A DNA stretch of 59,997 nt from Streptomyces sp. UW30. GTDB lineage: Bacteria > Actinomycetota > Actinomycetes > Streptomycetales > Streptomycetaceae. The position numbers were made by a program, and so were the translations under genes. The stretch covers positions 66,948 through 126,944 of the forward strand of contig NZ_RDBN01000020.1 in the NCBI RefSeq assembly GCF_008042075.1, given 5' to 3'. A model generated the notes under the pieces. That model was not told the origin of the DNA. It searched no databases and was given only the letters and a program-made list of their open reading frames with translations. Below, piece by piece: positions 18,478-39,785 of this stretch; the stretch's first letter is position 1, and each line of letters starts with the position of its first letter.

Positions 18478-18745
18478 GTCGGGCCCTTCCCGCCGATGCC
18501 TGCCGCGTGCCGTCCACCGCCCGCACTCCATCTGTGCCACATCCTCGGGGCCGACACCACTCGTCGCCTCGGCAGGCTGTCCGGCCCCGGCCGCCCTGTG
18601 GCCGATTCCCGTCCCCCTCTGTAACCGGAGTCGACTCATGTGGTTGCAGAGTTCAACGGCTACCGGCGGTAAGTGCTTGCTTCGTGCTCTGTTGCCCCGT
18701 ACAGCTTGCTCCACAACTGGCCAAGACTCTGGGGGGAGTTGGCTT

Positions 18746-19621
18746 ATGCAAGGCACGATTGACGGGTTCCGCTATGGTGCGGTGACCCCGGTGGCGGCCT
18801 ATCTGATGGCCTGTCTGGGAGGGGCGCTGGGACTGCGGTGCATCGTGCGGTCCCTGCTGGGCGGGCAGTCCTGGAAGCCGGGTTGGCTGGCGCTCGGCGC
18901 GGCGTCCATCGGCTCCGGCATCTGGACGATGCACTTCATCGCCATGATCGGCTTCCAGGTCGAGGAGACCCGGATCCGTTACGACACGGGCCTCACGGTC
19001 CTCAGCCTCGCCGTGGCGATCGTCGTGGTCGGCATCGGCGTGTTCATCGTCGGCTATGCCGGCGCCGGCCGGGGGGCACTGACCGGCGCGGGTGTCGTCA
19101 CGGGGCTCGGTGTGGCGGCGATGCACTATCTGGGGATGGCGGCGCTGCGCCTGGACGGCGACCTTCGGTACGACGCGTTCCCCGTGGGGCTGTCGGTCCT
19201 GATCGCCGTCATCGCCGCGACCGCCGCACTGTGGGCGGCCGTCACGATCCGCGGTTTCTTCGCCAGCCTCGGGGCCAGCCTGGTCATGGGTGTGGCGGTC
19301 TCCGGGATGCACTACACGGGCATGGCCGCCGTCAGTGTGCATCTGCACGGCACGACCGGTGCCTCGTGGTCCGGCGACTCGCCCACCTCGCTGCTGCTTC
19401 CCATGCTGCTGGGGCCGGTCATCTTCCTGGTGCTGGCCGGCGTGGTGGTGATGTTCGACCCGCTCCTGGTTCTGGGCGACGGCGAACGGGGCCGCTCCGG
19501 CGCGACTGTTCGGACCGGACCGGGCGGCAGTGCGGTGCAACAGCCCCGCCGCGAACCCGCGTTGAAATCCCCGGCCGGGACGCGGCAGCACCGGCGGGAG
19601 CCCTACGCCCGCAAGCGGTGA
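18746..19621 (+). CDS. MHYT-domain integral membrane sensor protein
   Basis: A 291-residue protein with seven predicted membrane segments and three MHYT-type motifs: WTMHFIAMIGF, AAMHYLGMAAL and SGMHYTGMAAV. MHYT domains are thought to bind a metal such as copper and sense oxygen, CO or NO. Most carry a signalling output, but this one ends in a short basic tail (residues about 240-291) without GGDEF, EAL or kinase motifs, so it is a stand-alone membrane sensor or a subunit. GGGGGGAG precedes the ATG. The 268 bases upstream contain nothing I can assign beyond its promoter. Confidence 0.9.
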   Translation: MQGTIDGFRYGAVTPVAAYLMACLGGALGLRCIVRSLLGGQSWKPGWLALGAASIGSGIWTMHFIAMIGFQVEETRIRYDTGLTVLSLAVAIVVVGIGVFIVGYAGAGRGALTGAGVVTGLGVAAMHYLGMAALRLDGDLRYDAFPVGLSVLIAVIAATAALWAAVTIRGFFASLGASLVMGVAVSGMHYTGMAAVSVHLHGTTGASWSGDSPTSLLLPMLLGPVIFLVLAGVVVMFDPLLVLGDGERGRSGATVRTGPGGSAVQQPRREPALKSPAGTRQHRREPYARKR

Positions 19622-19691
19622 CCGGGCGGCGTGGGGGCGTGGCGACGCGCCGCGCCCCCGCTCCCCCTCTCGGCGTTCCCTAGATCATTGT

Positions 19692-19703
19692 TACGGTGCA
19701 CCG
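19692..19703 (+). promoter_or_regulatory. Leaderless promoter for the metallophosphoesterase gene
   Basis: TACGGT (19692-19697), six bases, then the GTG start at 19704. No Shine-Dalgarno sequence is present. Confidence 0.45.
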
Positions 19704-21206
19704 GTGTCTGACTCCTCTCGTGATACCGCCGAAGGCGCCGGCTGGGGCGCCACCGAACTCGGCACGTACAAGCGACTGATGCCGACCGAGGTCGAGAAGA
19801 TCTCCTGGCTCGACCCCAGAATGCTGTGGGCCGCCCGCAACGGTGTGCTGGCTTCCTGGTTCGGGGACCCCACGGGACGCACCCGCAGCCGCTGGGTGGC
19901 CCAGCGCACGGCCGCCGGCGCACCCGCCGACAAGGTGATCCGGCGTGACGACCCCGACCGGTTCTCGTTCCTCGTCATCGGCGACACCGGCGAGGGCGAC
20001 GACCCTCAGTACGCTGTCGTGCCGGGCTTTTTGACGGCGGGTCAGGACACCCGGTTCGCGGTCCTCGCCAGTGATGTGATCTATCCGGTCGGCAGTGCCG
20101 ACGACTACGGCACGAAGTTCTTCCGGCCGTACCAGGACTATCAGGCGCCCATATACGCGATACCGGGCAACCACGACTGGTACGAGGACCTCGGCGCGTT
20201 CATGCGCGTCTTCTGCGACGACGCGCCGCCCCTGGCGCCCGAGCCCGCGCCCCGCCTCCTCAGCCGGGCCTGGCTGCGGCAGCTGCTGTGGCACCGGCCG
20301 CGCAAGGGCGACGGTCAACAGCTGGACACCGCCCGGCAGTTGAGGTCGGCGGCCGCTCAACAGGCCGTCCAGCCGGGGCCGTACTGGGCGATCGACGCCG
20401 GGCCTGTGCGGATCATCGGCATCGACACCGGTCTGCTCGGCACCCTCGACGCCGAACAGGGCGCGTGGCTGCGCGAGGTGTCGCAGGGGCCCCGCCCGAA
20501 GATCCTCATCACGGGCTCGCCACTGTATGTGGACGGCGAACACCACCCCTGCGCGATCGAGGGCGGCGGCACCGTCGACGACATCGTCCGTGACCCGGCG
20601 CACCACTATGTCGCGGCGATCGGCGGTGACATCCACAACTACCAGCGCTATCCGGTCCAGGTGGACGGCCGCACGATCCAGTACGTGGTCTCGGGCGGCG
20701 GCGGTGCGTTCATGCACGCCACGCACACCATCCCGCGGGTCGACATCGGACACGTCACCGAGAAGGAGTTCCGCTGCTATCCGCTGCGCGGCGACTCCCT
20801 GGCCTTCTACAGCAGGCTCTACGGCCGCCGGCTGCGCCTGCGCCGCTTCTTCACCCTCACCGAGGCCGAGGCGTCGGCCGTGGTCGCGGAGCGTCTGGGG
20901 ATCCCGCTGACCCGGGCCCAGCAGAGGACGGCGCGCCTCACCTGGCGCGTCCGCCTGGTCGCCGGTCTGCTCGGCGCCGGACGCCGCCCCGACCGCGCCG
21001 CGCGCCTGCGCCTCCCGGTGCGCAAGATCTACACGTCGTTGTTCTCCCCGAGCTCGGCGACGTACAGCCCGCCGTTCTTCAAGCAGTTCCTCCGCCTGGA
21101 CGTCACCCCGGAGACCGTCCGCCTGCGCTGCCACGCCGCCACCGGCAGCCACGCGCAGGAGGTCGACCCGCCGGTCGAGGACGAGGTCACGATCCCCTTG
21201 AAGTGA
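19704..21206 (+). CDS. Calcineurin-like metallophosphoesterase
   Basis: A 500-residue protein with the metallophosphoesterase signatures in order: FLVIGDTGEGD near residue 94, LASDVIYPVG, IPGNHDWYED near residue 153, and later the metal-binding IGGDIHNYQRY near residue 312. No signal peptide or membrane segment is visible, so it is probably cytoplasmic. The conserved first Asp, the GNHD and the GDxH motifs suggest an active two-metal hydrolase; the substrate is not evident. The C-terminal 150 residues are basic and lie outside the catalytic core. Confidence 0.88.
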   Translation: MSDSSRDTAEGAGWGATELGTYKRLMPTEVEKISWLDPRMLWAARNGVLASWFGDPTGRTRSRWVAQRTAAGAPADKVIRRDDPDRFSFLVIGDTGEGDDPQYAVVPGFLTAGQDTRFAVLASDVIYPVGSADDYGTKFFRPYQDYQAPIYAIPGNHDWYEDLGAFMRVFCDDAPPLAPEPAPRLLSRAWLRQLLWHRPRKGDGQQLDTARQLRSAAAQQAVQPGPYWAIDAGPVRIIGIDTGLLGTLDAEQGAWLREVSQGPRPKILITGSPLYVDGEHHPCAIEGGGTVDDIVRDPAHHYVAAIGGDIHNYQRYPVQVDGRTIQYVVSGGGGAFMHATHTIPRVDIGHVTEKEFRCYPLRGDSLAFYSRLYGRRLRLRRFFTLTEAEASAVVAERLGIPLTRAQQRTARLTWRVRLVAGLLGAGRRPDRAARLRLPVRKIYTSLFSPSSATYSPPFFKQFLRLDVTPETVRLRCHAATGSHAQEVDPPVEDEVTIPLK

Positions 21207-21222
21207 TCGCGGGTGGCGGGAA

Positions 21223-21236
21223 CACGGCGGGCCGTG
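21223..21236 (+). terminator. Candidate hairpin terminator after the metallophosphoesterase gene
   Basis: CACGG (21223-21227) pairs with CCGTG (21232-21236) across a 4-base loop, 17 bases after the stop. It is short and has no T-run. Confidence 0.28.
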
Positions 21237-22271
21237 ATCGAGTTGGGTTCCGGTGCAGGCCCATTGAATTTTCAATGATGGAGGAGTCCATGCCGCCGTT
21301 GTCCCGCCCGCTGCGCAAGCTGGGCTTCCTCACCATCGGGCTCTTCGACGAGGCGGATCCGCGCCGGGGACACGAGTCCACGCTGGAGATCATCGAGCTG
21401 GGCGAGCGGCTCGGCTTCGACAGCGCGTGGGTCCGCCACCGTCATCTGCAGTACGGCATCTCCTCGCCGGTCGCCGTCCTCGCGGCGGCCTCGCAGCGCA
21501 CCAGCCGGATCGAGCTCGGCACCGCGGTGATCCCGCTCGGCTGGGAGAACCCGCTGCGGCTGGCGGAGGACCTGGCGACGGTCGACCTGCTGTCCGGCGG
21601 CCGGCTCAACCCGGGCGTGAGCGTGGGCCCGCCCATGCACTACGACCGGGTCAAGGAGGCCCTCTACGCCGACACGGCCGACGCCGAGGACTTCGGATAC
21701 GAGCGGGCGCGGCGGCTGCTGGACTTCGTGCGGGGCGAGCCGGCCACGGACTTCAGCGGGGTCGAGGGCTTCGAGGTGTTCTCCGACCGGGTGCAGCCGA
21801 ACTCCCCCGGTCTTGGCAGCCGTATGTGGTACGGCGGCGGAAGCCTGCGTTCGGCGCAGTGGGCCGGCGAACACGGGATGAACTTCCTGACCAGCAGCGT
21901 CGTCAAGGCCGAAGGGCCCGAGGGCGAGGCCGGGGCACCGGACTTCGCGGAGATCCAGCTCTCCCACATCCGTGCCTTCCGCGCCCACCACCCCGACGGC
22001 GACGACGCCCGCGTCTCCCAGGGCCTCGTCGTCATCCCCACCGACTCCGCGACGCCGGCACAGCGCGCGAAGTACGAGGAGTACGCCGCGAAACGCACCC
22101 CGCGCACCGCGGCGCCGCAGGGCCCGGCGCGGCTGCTGTTCGCCCCGGACCTCGTCGGCACCTCGGCACAGATCGCCGAACGCCTCCACGCCCACGCGGC
22201 GTTCCGTGAGGTGGACGAGGTGGCGTTCGCGCTGCCGTTCACCTTCGAGCACGAGGACTATGTGCAGATCC

Positions 22272-34562
<12,291 letters not shown>

Positions 34563-34903
34563 GTGCTTCCTTCCACGTCGCACGGGGGCGGGGGCCCGCG
34601 GGCGCGCCCTGCCGGCGTCGGGAACCCGGCAGGAGCGTTGTCGATCATTCACCTGTACGACGAGCAGTCTCGCCGAACGGTTCACCGGCGAGGCGATCGA
34701 CCGCCCACGTGAGAGGTCGTCCGCCACCTCCGCCGAGCGCCCGCCTCACGCCCTGGCGGGGTCAGTCGGCGTCGGGTTCAGCATCTGTCGCGCCGATCCG
34801 AAGGCACGGCATTGCTCCTGATCGGTGTCGTGGTTCATCCGATGAGGCGAGAACCTGCGAAAGGGTCACCGGTCGGCGGGCGGCCGCCTTCTAGGGTGCG
34901 GGG
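34563..34903. other. Divergent promoter region between hybrid synthase and prenyl synthase fusion
   Basis: A 341-base gap holding both promoters of the divergent pair. It contains the hairpin at 34608-34633 near the synthase and the leaderless -10 box and palindrome at the right end. Between them (about 34640-34880) I see no further gene, no strong -35 box and no clear SARP-type heptamer repeats. Confidence 0.55.
34608..34633 (-). promoter_or_regulatory. Hairpin in the presumed 5' leader of the hybrid synthase gene
   Basis: CCTGCCGG (34608-34615) and CCGGCAGG (34626-34633) form a perfect 8-bp stem with a 10-base loop, 46 to 71 bases upstream of the synthase start. If the transcript starts further upstream, this could act on attenuation or ribosome access; it could equally be an operator at the DNA level. 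Confidence 0.4.
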
Positions 34904-34917
34904 GTGATCACCCCCGC
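34892..34917 (+). promoter_or_regulatory. Leaderless promoter with a perfect palindrome spanning the GTG start
   Basis: TAGGGT (34892-34897), six bases, then the GTG at 34904, so the mRNA probably begins at the start codon. A perfect 20-bp palindrome, arms GCGGGGG and CCCCCGC around TGATCA (34898-34917), covers positions -6 to +14 relative to that G. It could be an operator that blocks initiation. As RNA only the part from +1 onward would be present, so a DNA-level role is more likely. Confidence 0.6.
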
Positions 34918-37174
34918 GTCTTCCGCCCCGAAGCAGCCCTCTGCCCCGACACCGCAGTCACTTCCTGGCACGCGGCACTTCGGCGATGCGCACCCGTCGG
35001 CCGGTGCCGAGAGCTGGTATCTGACCGGACACCTGCGCGACGAGGACGGCGGCGCCCACACCTGGGCGGTCGGCCTGCTGCGCCAACGGGACCCGCAGGA
35101 TCCGGCCTCCGAGCCCGGCTACCGCCTGTACGTCCTGCACCGTGGTCCGGGAGGCATGTCCTACGGCACCTGGATCACCCCCACAGCGCTACGGGCGTTG
35201 CACGACACGATCAGCTCCGACGAGGGGCTGGATCCGCGGGTCCGCAGGGCGCTGGCCGAGGCCCTGGCGCAGGGCCCGCTGCTTCCCGACCGGCTGTTGC
35301 GGGAGCCGGTGACCGAGTCGGCCGACGGACTGGACCTCCGCGTGGGCGATGTCGCGAGTCTGCGTCGCGAGGACGACGGGCGGTTCCGCCTGGTCTTTCG
35401 TCAGGCGGCACACTTCGAGCTGCTTCTGACCCCGGTCAAACCGGCCGCCGCGGAGGCCGAATCCGAGGGCGACGGCGCCGGTGACACGGCCGGGTTCGCG
35501 TCGCTGTTCCTGCCTCGGCTGGACGTGCGGGGCACCTTGCGCATCGGCGAGGGAGCGTCGAAGGGGGTGACGGGCCAGGCCTGGTTCCAGCACGGTCGGC
35601 AGGCGGGGCACGGCCCGGACCCACAGGCGACGGGCCCGGCGGGGCACACCTGGACGTGGACGGGCCTGCATCTCGACAACGGCTGGGAGATCAGCGCCAC
35701 CGCGCACGCCCCCGAACCCGCGGACACCACCTCGGCGGTGCTCGCCCGCGCGACCGCGGTCGACCCGGACGGCGTCGTCAGTCATCACGACATGTCCTGG
35801 GAGCCCCTGCGGCACTGGACCTCGCTGGCCACGCTCAACACCTACCCGACCGCGCTGCGGCTGAGTGTCCCGGCCCTCGACCTGCATCTGGACGTCACCG
35901 CTGCGCACTCCCCGCACGAGGTCCGCACGTTCATCGTGGGACGGGCCTTCTGGGAGAGCCCGGCCACCGCGCGCGGCACCATGAACGGACTGCCCACCAC
36001 GGCGACGGCCGTACTGCGCACCCTCCCGAACAACACCATCGACGACATCGAGGGCTACATGCGCCGGGGGCACGGCATCGCCCGCGACGAAGCCGCCGCC
36101 GTCTATCCGGACACCGCGGCGGACATCGCCGGCGTCGACCGCCTCGCGGGCACGCACGCCGGAACACGGCTCGACGCCACCGCCCACACCCGGCTCCACC
36201 AGGCCCTCGCCGCGCCGGTCCTGCACCTGCTGAACAAGCCCGGACGCTCCTGGCGCGCGTACGTCGCGGGAAGTGTCCTGTGCCTGCTGGACACCGACCC
36301 CGAGCCCTACCGCCCGCTGACCGCGGCCACCGAGATCCTCCACACCTCGGCCCTGGTCATCGACGACATCCAGGACGGCTCGACCACCCGGCGCGGGCTG
36401 CCGAGCGTCCACGAAGTCTTCGGCACGGCGGCCGCGATCACCGCCGGGACGCTCGGCTACTACACCTTCGACCCCCTCCTCCAGCGCGTTCCCCAGGCCG
36501 ACGCGTCCACCATGCTGCGCGTCTACCAGCTGTATCTGCGGGCGATGCGGGCCGCGCACGCCGGGCAGGCCCTCGACCTCGCCGGCCACCACTCCACCTT
36601 CGACGAGGCCGTCGAGACCGGCGACCCCACGGCCCTGCTGGAGCAGATCCGCACCACCCACCGCCTCAAGACCGGCATGCTCGTGCGCAGCACCGCCGAG
36701 GTCGCCGCCATCCTCGGCGGCGCGGACGAGGCCCAACTCGCCGCGATCTGCGACTACTTCGAGAACGTCGGCCTCGCCTACCAGATCAGCGACGACGCCG
36801 CCGACCTGTACGGCATGGCCACGCCCGCCGCGTACCGGCAGGGCGTCGTCGTCCGTACGCCCGCCCTGGACCTGATCAACGGAACCGTCACCTATCCGGT
36901 GGCCCAGGCCATCGGACTCCTCGACGCGCACGACCGCCGCCGACTGCACAGGGCCGTGCACGTCCGCTCCGAGGCCGATGTCGCGGACGCCGCCGAGCTG
37001 TTGATGTCCTGCGGGGCTCTCACGGCGTGCCTGGCGGAGGCCCGGGACCTGGTCGACCGGACCTGGGAGACCCTCGATCCGCTGCTTCCCCACACACCCC
37101 ACAAGGCGATGGCACGCGCCCTCGGCTGGTACGCGGCCCAGCGGGGTCCCGAGAACGACCACGTCCCGGCCTAG
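34904..37174 (+). CDS. Fusion of CrtC/AttH-like lipocalin domain and polyprenyl diphosphate synthase
   Basis: A 756-residue two-domain protein. The N-terminal half (residues about 25-360) resembles the CrtC/AttH lipocalin-like family: AESWYLTGHL, GVTGQAWFQHGR and WTWTGLHLDNGWEISA fit the tandem beta-barrel signature of carotenoid 1,2-hydratases. The C-terminal half (about 385-740) is an all-alpha trans-prenyltransferase with the first aspartate-rich motif DDIQDGSTTRRG and the second SDDAAD, both intact, so it should make a prenyl diphosphate. The order suggests that a product of the synthase domain is hydrated or cyclised by the lipocalin domain; that is inference. It is transcribed divergently from the hybrid synthase and converges on the BTAD regulator, sharing a CTAG at the two stop codons. 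Confidence 0.86.
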   Translation: MITPASSAPKQPSAPTPQSLPGTRHFGDAHPSAGAESWYLTGHLRDEDGGAHTWAVGLLRQRDPQDPASEPGYRLYVLHRGPGGMSYGTWITPTALRALHDTISSDEGLDPRVRRALAEALAQGPLLPDRLLREPVTESADGLDLRVGDVASLRREDDGRFRLVFRQAAHFELLLTPVKPAAAEAESEGDGAGDTAGFASLFLPRLDVRGTLRIGEGASKGVTGQAWFQHGRQAGHGPDPQATGPAGHTWTWTGLHLDNGWEISATAHAPEPADTTSAVLARATAVDPDGVVSHHDMSWEPLRHWTSLATLNTYPTALRLSVPALDLHLDVTAAHSPHEVRTFIVGRAFWESPATARGTMNGLPTTATAVLRTLPNNTIDDIEGYMRRGHGIARDEAAAVYPDTAADIAGVDRLAGTHAGTRLDATAHTRLHQALAAPVLHLLNKPGRSWRAYVAGSVLCLLDTDPEPYRPLTAATEILHTSALVIDDIQDGSTTRRGLPSVHEVFGTAAAITAGTLGYYTFDPLLQRVPQADASTMLRVYQLYLRAMRAAHAGQALDLAGHHSTFDEAVETGDPTALLEQIRTTHRLKTGMLVRSTAEVAAILGGADEAQLAAICDYFENVGLAYQISDDAADLYGMATPAAYRQGVVVRTPALDLINGTVTYPVAQAIGLLDAHDRRRLHRAVHVRSEADVADAAELLMSCGALTACLAEARDLVDRTWETLDPLLPHTPHKAMARALGWYAAQRGPENDHVPA

Positions 37175-39180
37175 CCGGAGCACCGCTGGCCGGAGCACCG
37201 CTCCAGATACCCCGCCACCGGCCCCAGGGTGAGCAGCCCGCTGCCCGCGCCCGCCAGTTCGTGCGCCGCCGGGACGAGGGCGGCATGGGAGCGGGCCATG
37301 ATCCGCCGGTCACCGAGGGCCACGGCCGCCCGGGCGGTGAGACACCACAGGGCCTCCTGGAGGAGGTCTCGGGGTGGCTCGGGCGTCGCGTGCAGGGCGT
37401 CGGCGGCCTCGGCGCGGCGGCCCTGGCCGAGAAGGAGCAGGGGGTGCGCCCAGGGGGCGTAGGGGCCCCAGTCCGTGTCGTCGTCGAAGTCGAGCGGCAG
37501 GTCGTGCCGTACGCGCAGGCACAGCAGCGCGAGCGGGAGCAGGCCGTGGGCCAGGCCCGGCATTCCCGCGCCGTTCAGCAGGGCGGCCGCGCCCCGGTAG
37601 GCCGCCTCCACCTCGGCCACCGGTGCCCGGCCGGTGGCATCCCGTCGCAGTGCGGCGTACCAGCCGGTGAACACGCCCACGAGGGGCCGTTCGTGACGGG
37701 CGGCCAGGGCGTCGGCGGCGGCCGCATGGTGGTCGGCCGTGGTGAAGTCCCCGAGGGCGCTGCGGGCCTGGAGGCGGACCAGGTGGCCGAGGATCTCGAA
37801 CGTGGACAGGCCGTGCCGGGCGCTGAGCGCGACCAGTTCGGCGCCGATCTCGTCACGGCGGGGCGCCAGGCCGGTGCGCTCGAAGCACTGCATGAAGGCC
37901 GCGTTGAGGGCGAACGCCAGCAGGGCCGGGTCGTCCAGGCGGCGGGCGATGTCCTCGGCCTGGCGTGCTGCCTGCGGGCCACGGGCGAGCCGGGTGCCGC
38001 GTGATTCCATGGCGATCGTGGCGAGCAGCCGGGCCGTGTCCGCCTCGTGGGCCACGGGGGTGGCGCCGGGCGAGGGCGCGGACCCGGCACAGGCAAGGGC
38101 GGTGAGGGTGCGCTCGGCGGCGGCCACCACGCGTGCCGCCTGTTGCGGGTCGTCGAGGCGGGTCCAGATCGCCGGCACGTCGTAGGCGCCGATGACCCGG
38201 GCGGTCAGTTCGGGGTCGCCGAGTTCCTCCGCGGCGGCGACGGCGGCGACCCGGTGCTCGCGGGCGGCCGGCAGTCCGCTGCCGCCGGTCAGGGCGAGGT
38301 TGCGCAGCAGGCCGGTCGTGGACTCCAGGCGGGCGCGGGCGTCGGGGGCGACGGCGCGGTCGTAGGCGGCGGCGACCTGCTCCCAGACCCGGCCGGCCGG
38401 GTTGGCCGACGCCGGGGCGAGGTGGCCGGCCTGCCGGAGGATGTCCTCCTCCAGGGAGCGCAGGCCGGGGCCGGGGTCGATGCCGAGCTGGTCGGCGAGC
38501 AGCGCCCGGGCCGCGCGCAGCACCTCCAGCGCGTCGGCCTGGCGGCCCGTGCGGTACAGGGCGAGGGCGAGAAGGCGCCAGGCGTTCTCACGCCAGGGGT
38601 GCTCGGCCGCGTGCGCCCGAAGGTCCGCGGCGGCCCGGTCGGCATCGCCGAGGGACATCAGCGCCTCGGCACGCAGTTCCACGGCGTGCAGCCGCAGTTC
38701 GGCCAGGCGGCGGCTGTCGGCGCGGGCCCACCCCTGGTCCGCGAACTCCGCGTAGGCGGGGCCGCGCCACCAGCCGAGCGCCTCGTCGAGCCGTACGGTC
38801 GTCTCCTTGGGCGACAGCGCCGCGGCGCCGGCGACCGCCCCCTCGAACCGCCAGGCGTCGACCGCGTCCGCCGGGGCGCGCAGGGCGTAGCCCGGGCCTT
38901 CGGTGACCAGCAGCCGGGCCGGGGTCCGGGGCGGGCGGTCGGGTTCGAGGGCGCGGCGCAGGGCGGCGACGAAGGTACGCAGGGCGCCGACGGGGTCGGC
39001 GGGCGGGGCGGTCCAGAGGTCGTCGACGAGGCGGGAGACGGGTACGACACGGCCCCGGGCGACGATCAGCCGGGCCAGGACCGAGCGGTGCCGCGGACCC
39101 TTCAGCGCGATCGTGTGCCCGTCCGGGTCCCAGGCGGTCACCGGCCCGAGCACACCGAGGCCAGGACTCACGTCCGCCAC
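37171..39180 (-). CDS. Large BTAD (SARP/AfsR-type) transcriptional activator without NB-ARC
   Basis: A 669-residue regulator. Residues 1-95 form an OmpR-like winged helix (LKGPRHRSVLARLIVARGRVV, SRLVDDLW). Residues about 100-245 form the bacterial transcriptional activation domain (ELRLHAVELRAEALMSLGDADRA, WRENAWRLLALALYRTGRQADALEVLR). The rest is helical, TPR-like repeats with no Walker motifs, so the NB-ARC module of AfsR is absent. The GTG at 39180 is preceded by GGGAGGAGG; upstream in-frame codons look non-coding. SARP-type activators usually control a nearby biosynthetic cluster, and the divergent synthase and prenyl genes are the obvious candidates. It ends at a CTAG shared with the fusion gene's stop. 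Confidence 0.88.
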   Translation of the reverse strand: MADVSPGLGVLGPVTAWDPDGHTIALKGPRHRSVLARLIVARGRVVPVSRLVDDLWTAPPADPVGALRTFVAALRRALEPDRPPRTPARLLVTEGPGYALRAPADAVDAWRFEGAVAGAAALSPKETTVRLDEALGWWRGPAYAEFADQGWARADSRRLAELRLHAVELRAEALMSLGDADRAAADLRAHAAEHPWRENAWRLLALALYRTGRQADALEVLRAARALLADQLGIDPGPGLRSLEEDILRQAGHLAPASANPAGRVWEQVAAAYDRAVAPDARARLESTTGLLRNLALTGGSGLPAAREHRVAAVAAAEELGDPELTARVIGAYDVPAIWTRLDDPQQAARVVAAAERTLTALACAGSAPSPGATPVAHEADTARLLATIAMESRGTRLARGPQAARQAEDIARRLDDPALLAFALNAAFMQCFERTGLAPRRDEIGAELVALSARHGLSTFEILGHLVRLQARSALGDFTTADHHAAAADALAARHERPLVGVFTGWYAALRRDATGRAPVAEVEAAYRGAAALLNGAGMPGLAHGLLPLALLCLRVRHDLPLDFDDDTDWGPYAPWAHPLLLLGQGRRAEAADALHATPEPPRDLLQEALWCLTARAAVALGDRRIMARSHAALVPAAHELAGAGSGLLTLGPVAGYLERCSGQRCSG
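37174..37202 (-). repeat. 15-bp tandem duplication at the 3' end of the BTAD regulator gene
   Basis: GCCGGAGCACCGCT occurs at 37174-37187 and again at 37189-37202. It adds a second RCSG to the regulator's C terminus (RCSGQRCSG) without changing the frame. Confidence 0.75.
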
Positions 39181-39364
39181 CGCCCTCCTCCCACGCGCTC
39201 GTCGATCACCGACGGAACGGGTGATCCGCGGTGGTTCCACGATAAATCGCCGCGGGTTTCGGCGACGACGTCGGCCGTGCGGTGAACCCCCTGCACCTCG
39301 GCCCGCGTCCCCCCAGGTGACCACGGCACTCACAGAAGTCACGACACGCACAGAAGTAGGGACC

Positions 39365-39673
39365 ATGAGCGACAAGGACGTTGAGCGCAACGACGAGCGG
39401 CACGACGGCCCGGAGCCCTGGTGGGCCGGCCTGGGTACCCGAGGGGCCCTGACGTTGGTCGTCCTCGGCGTCGCGGCGGCGGCGTGGGCCGTTCTCGCTC
39501 CGGCCCTGGGGCTCGGGTGGCTGCCCCTGACTCCGGAGAACCTGACGACCGGCTTCTACCAGGCCGGCAAGATCGTCGCCATCGGAGTGGTGATCCTGGT
39601 GGGCACCGTGCTGACCCGCCGAAGCAACCGGGCCACGGCCACCGAGGCGGCGGCCGGGCCGGAACGGGACTGA
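39365..39673 (+). CDS. Small two-TM membrane protein, unknown function
   Basis: A 102-residue protein with a hydrophilic, acidic N terminus (about 20 residues) and two hydrophobic segments near residues 28-50 and 66-86. The linker contains LPLTPENLTTGFYQAGKIVA and the tail is short and charged. I do not recognise the family. It has good codon use and a plausible start at 39365. It stands alone between the BTAD regulator (divergent) and the alpha/beta hydrolase. Confidence 0.75.
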   Translation: MSDKDVERNDERHDGPEPWWAGLGTRGALTLVVLGVAAAAWAVLAPALGLGWLPLTPENLTTGFYQAGKIVAIGVVILVGTVLTRRSNRATATEAAAGPERD

Positions 39674-39785
39674 CGGCAGCGGGCGTGCACGCACGGCGCG
39701 CGGCTGCTCATTCGTTGCTCATCGGCGCCGGGGAGGATCGAGGAACAAGATCCCCCAGCAGGAACCGGAAAGGAGCGGAGCCACC

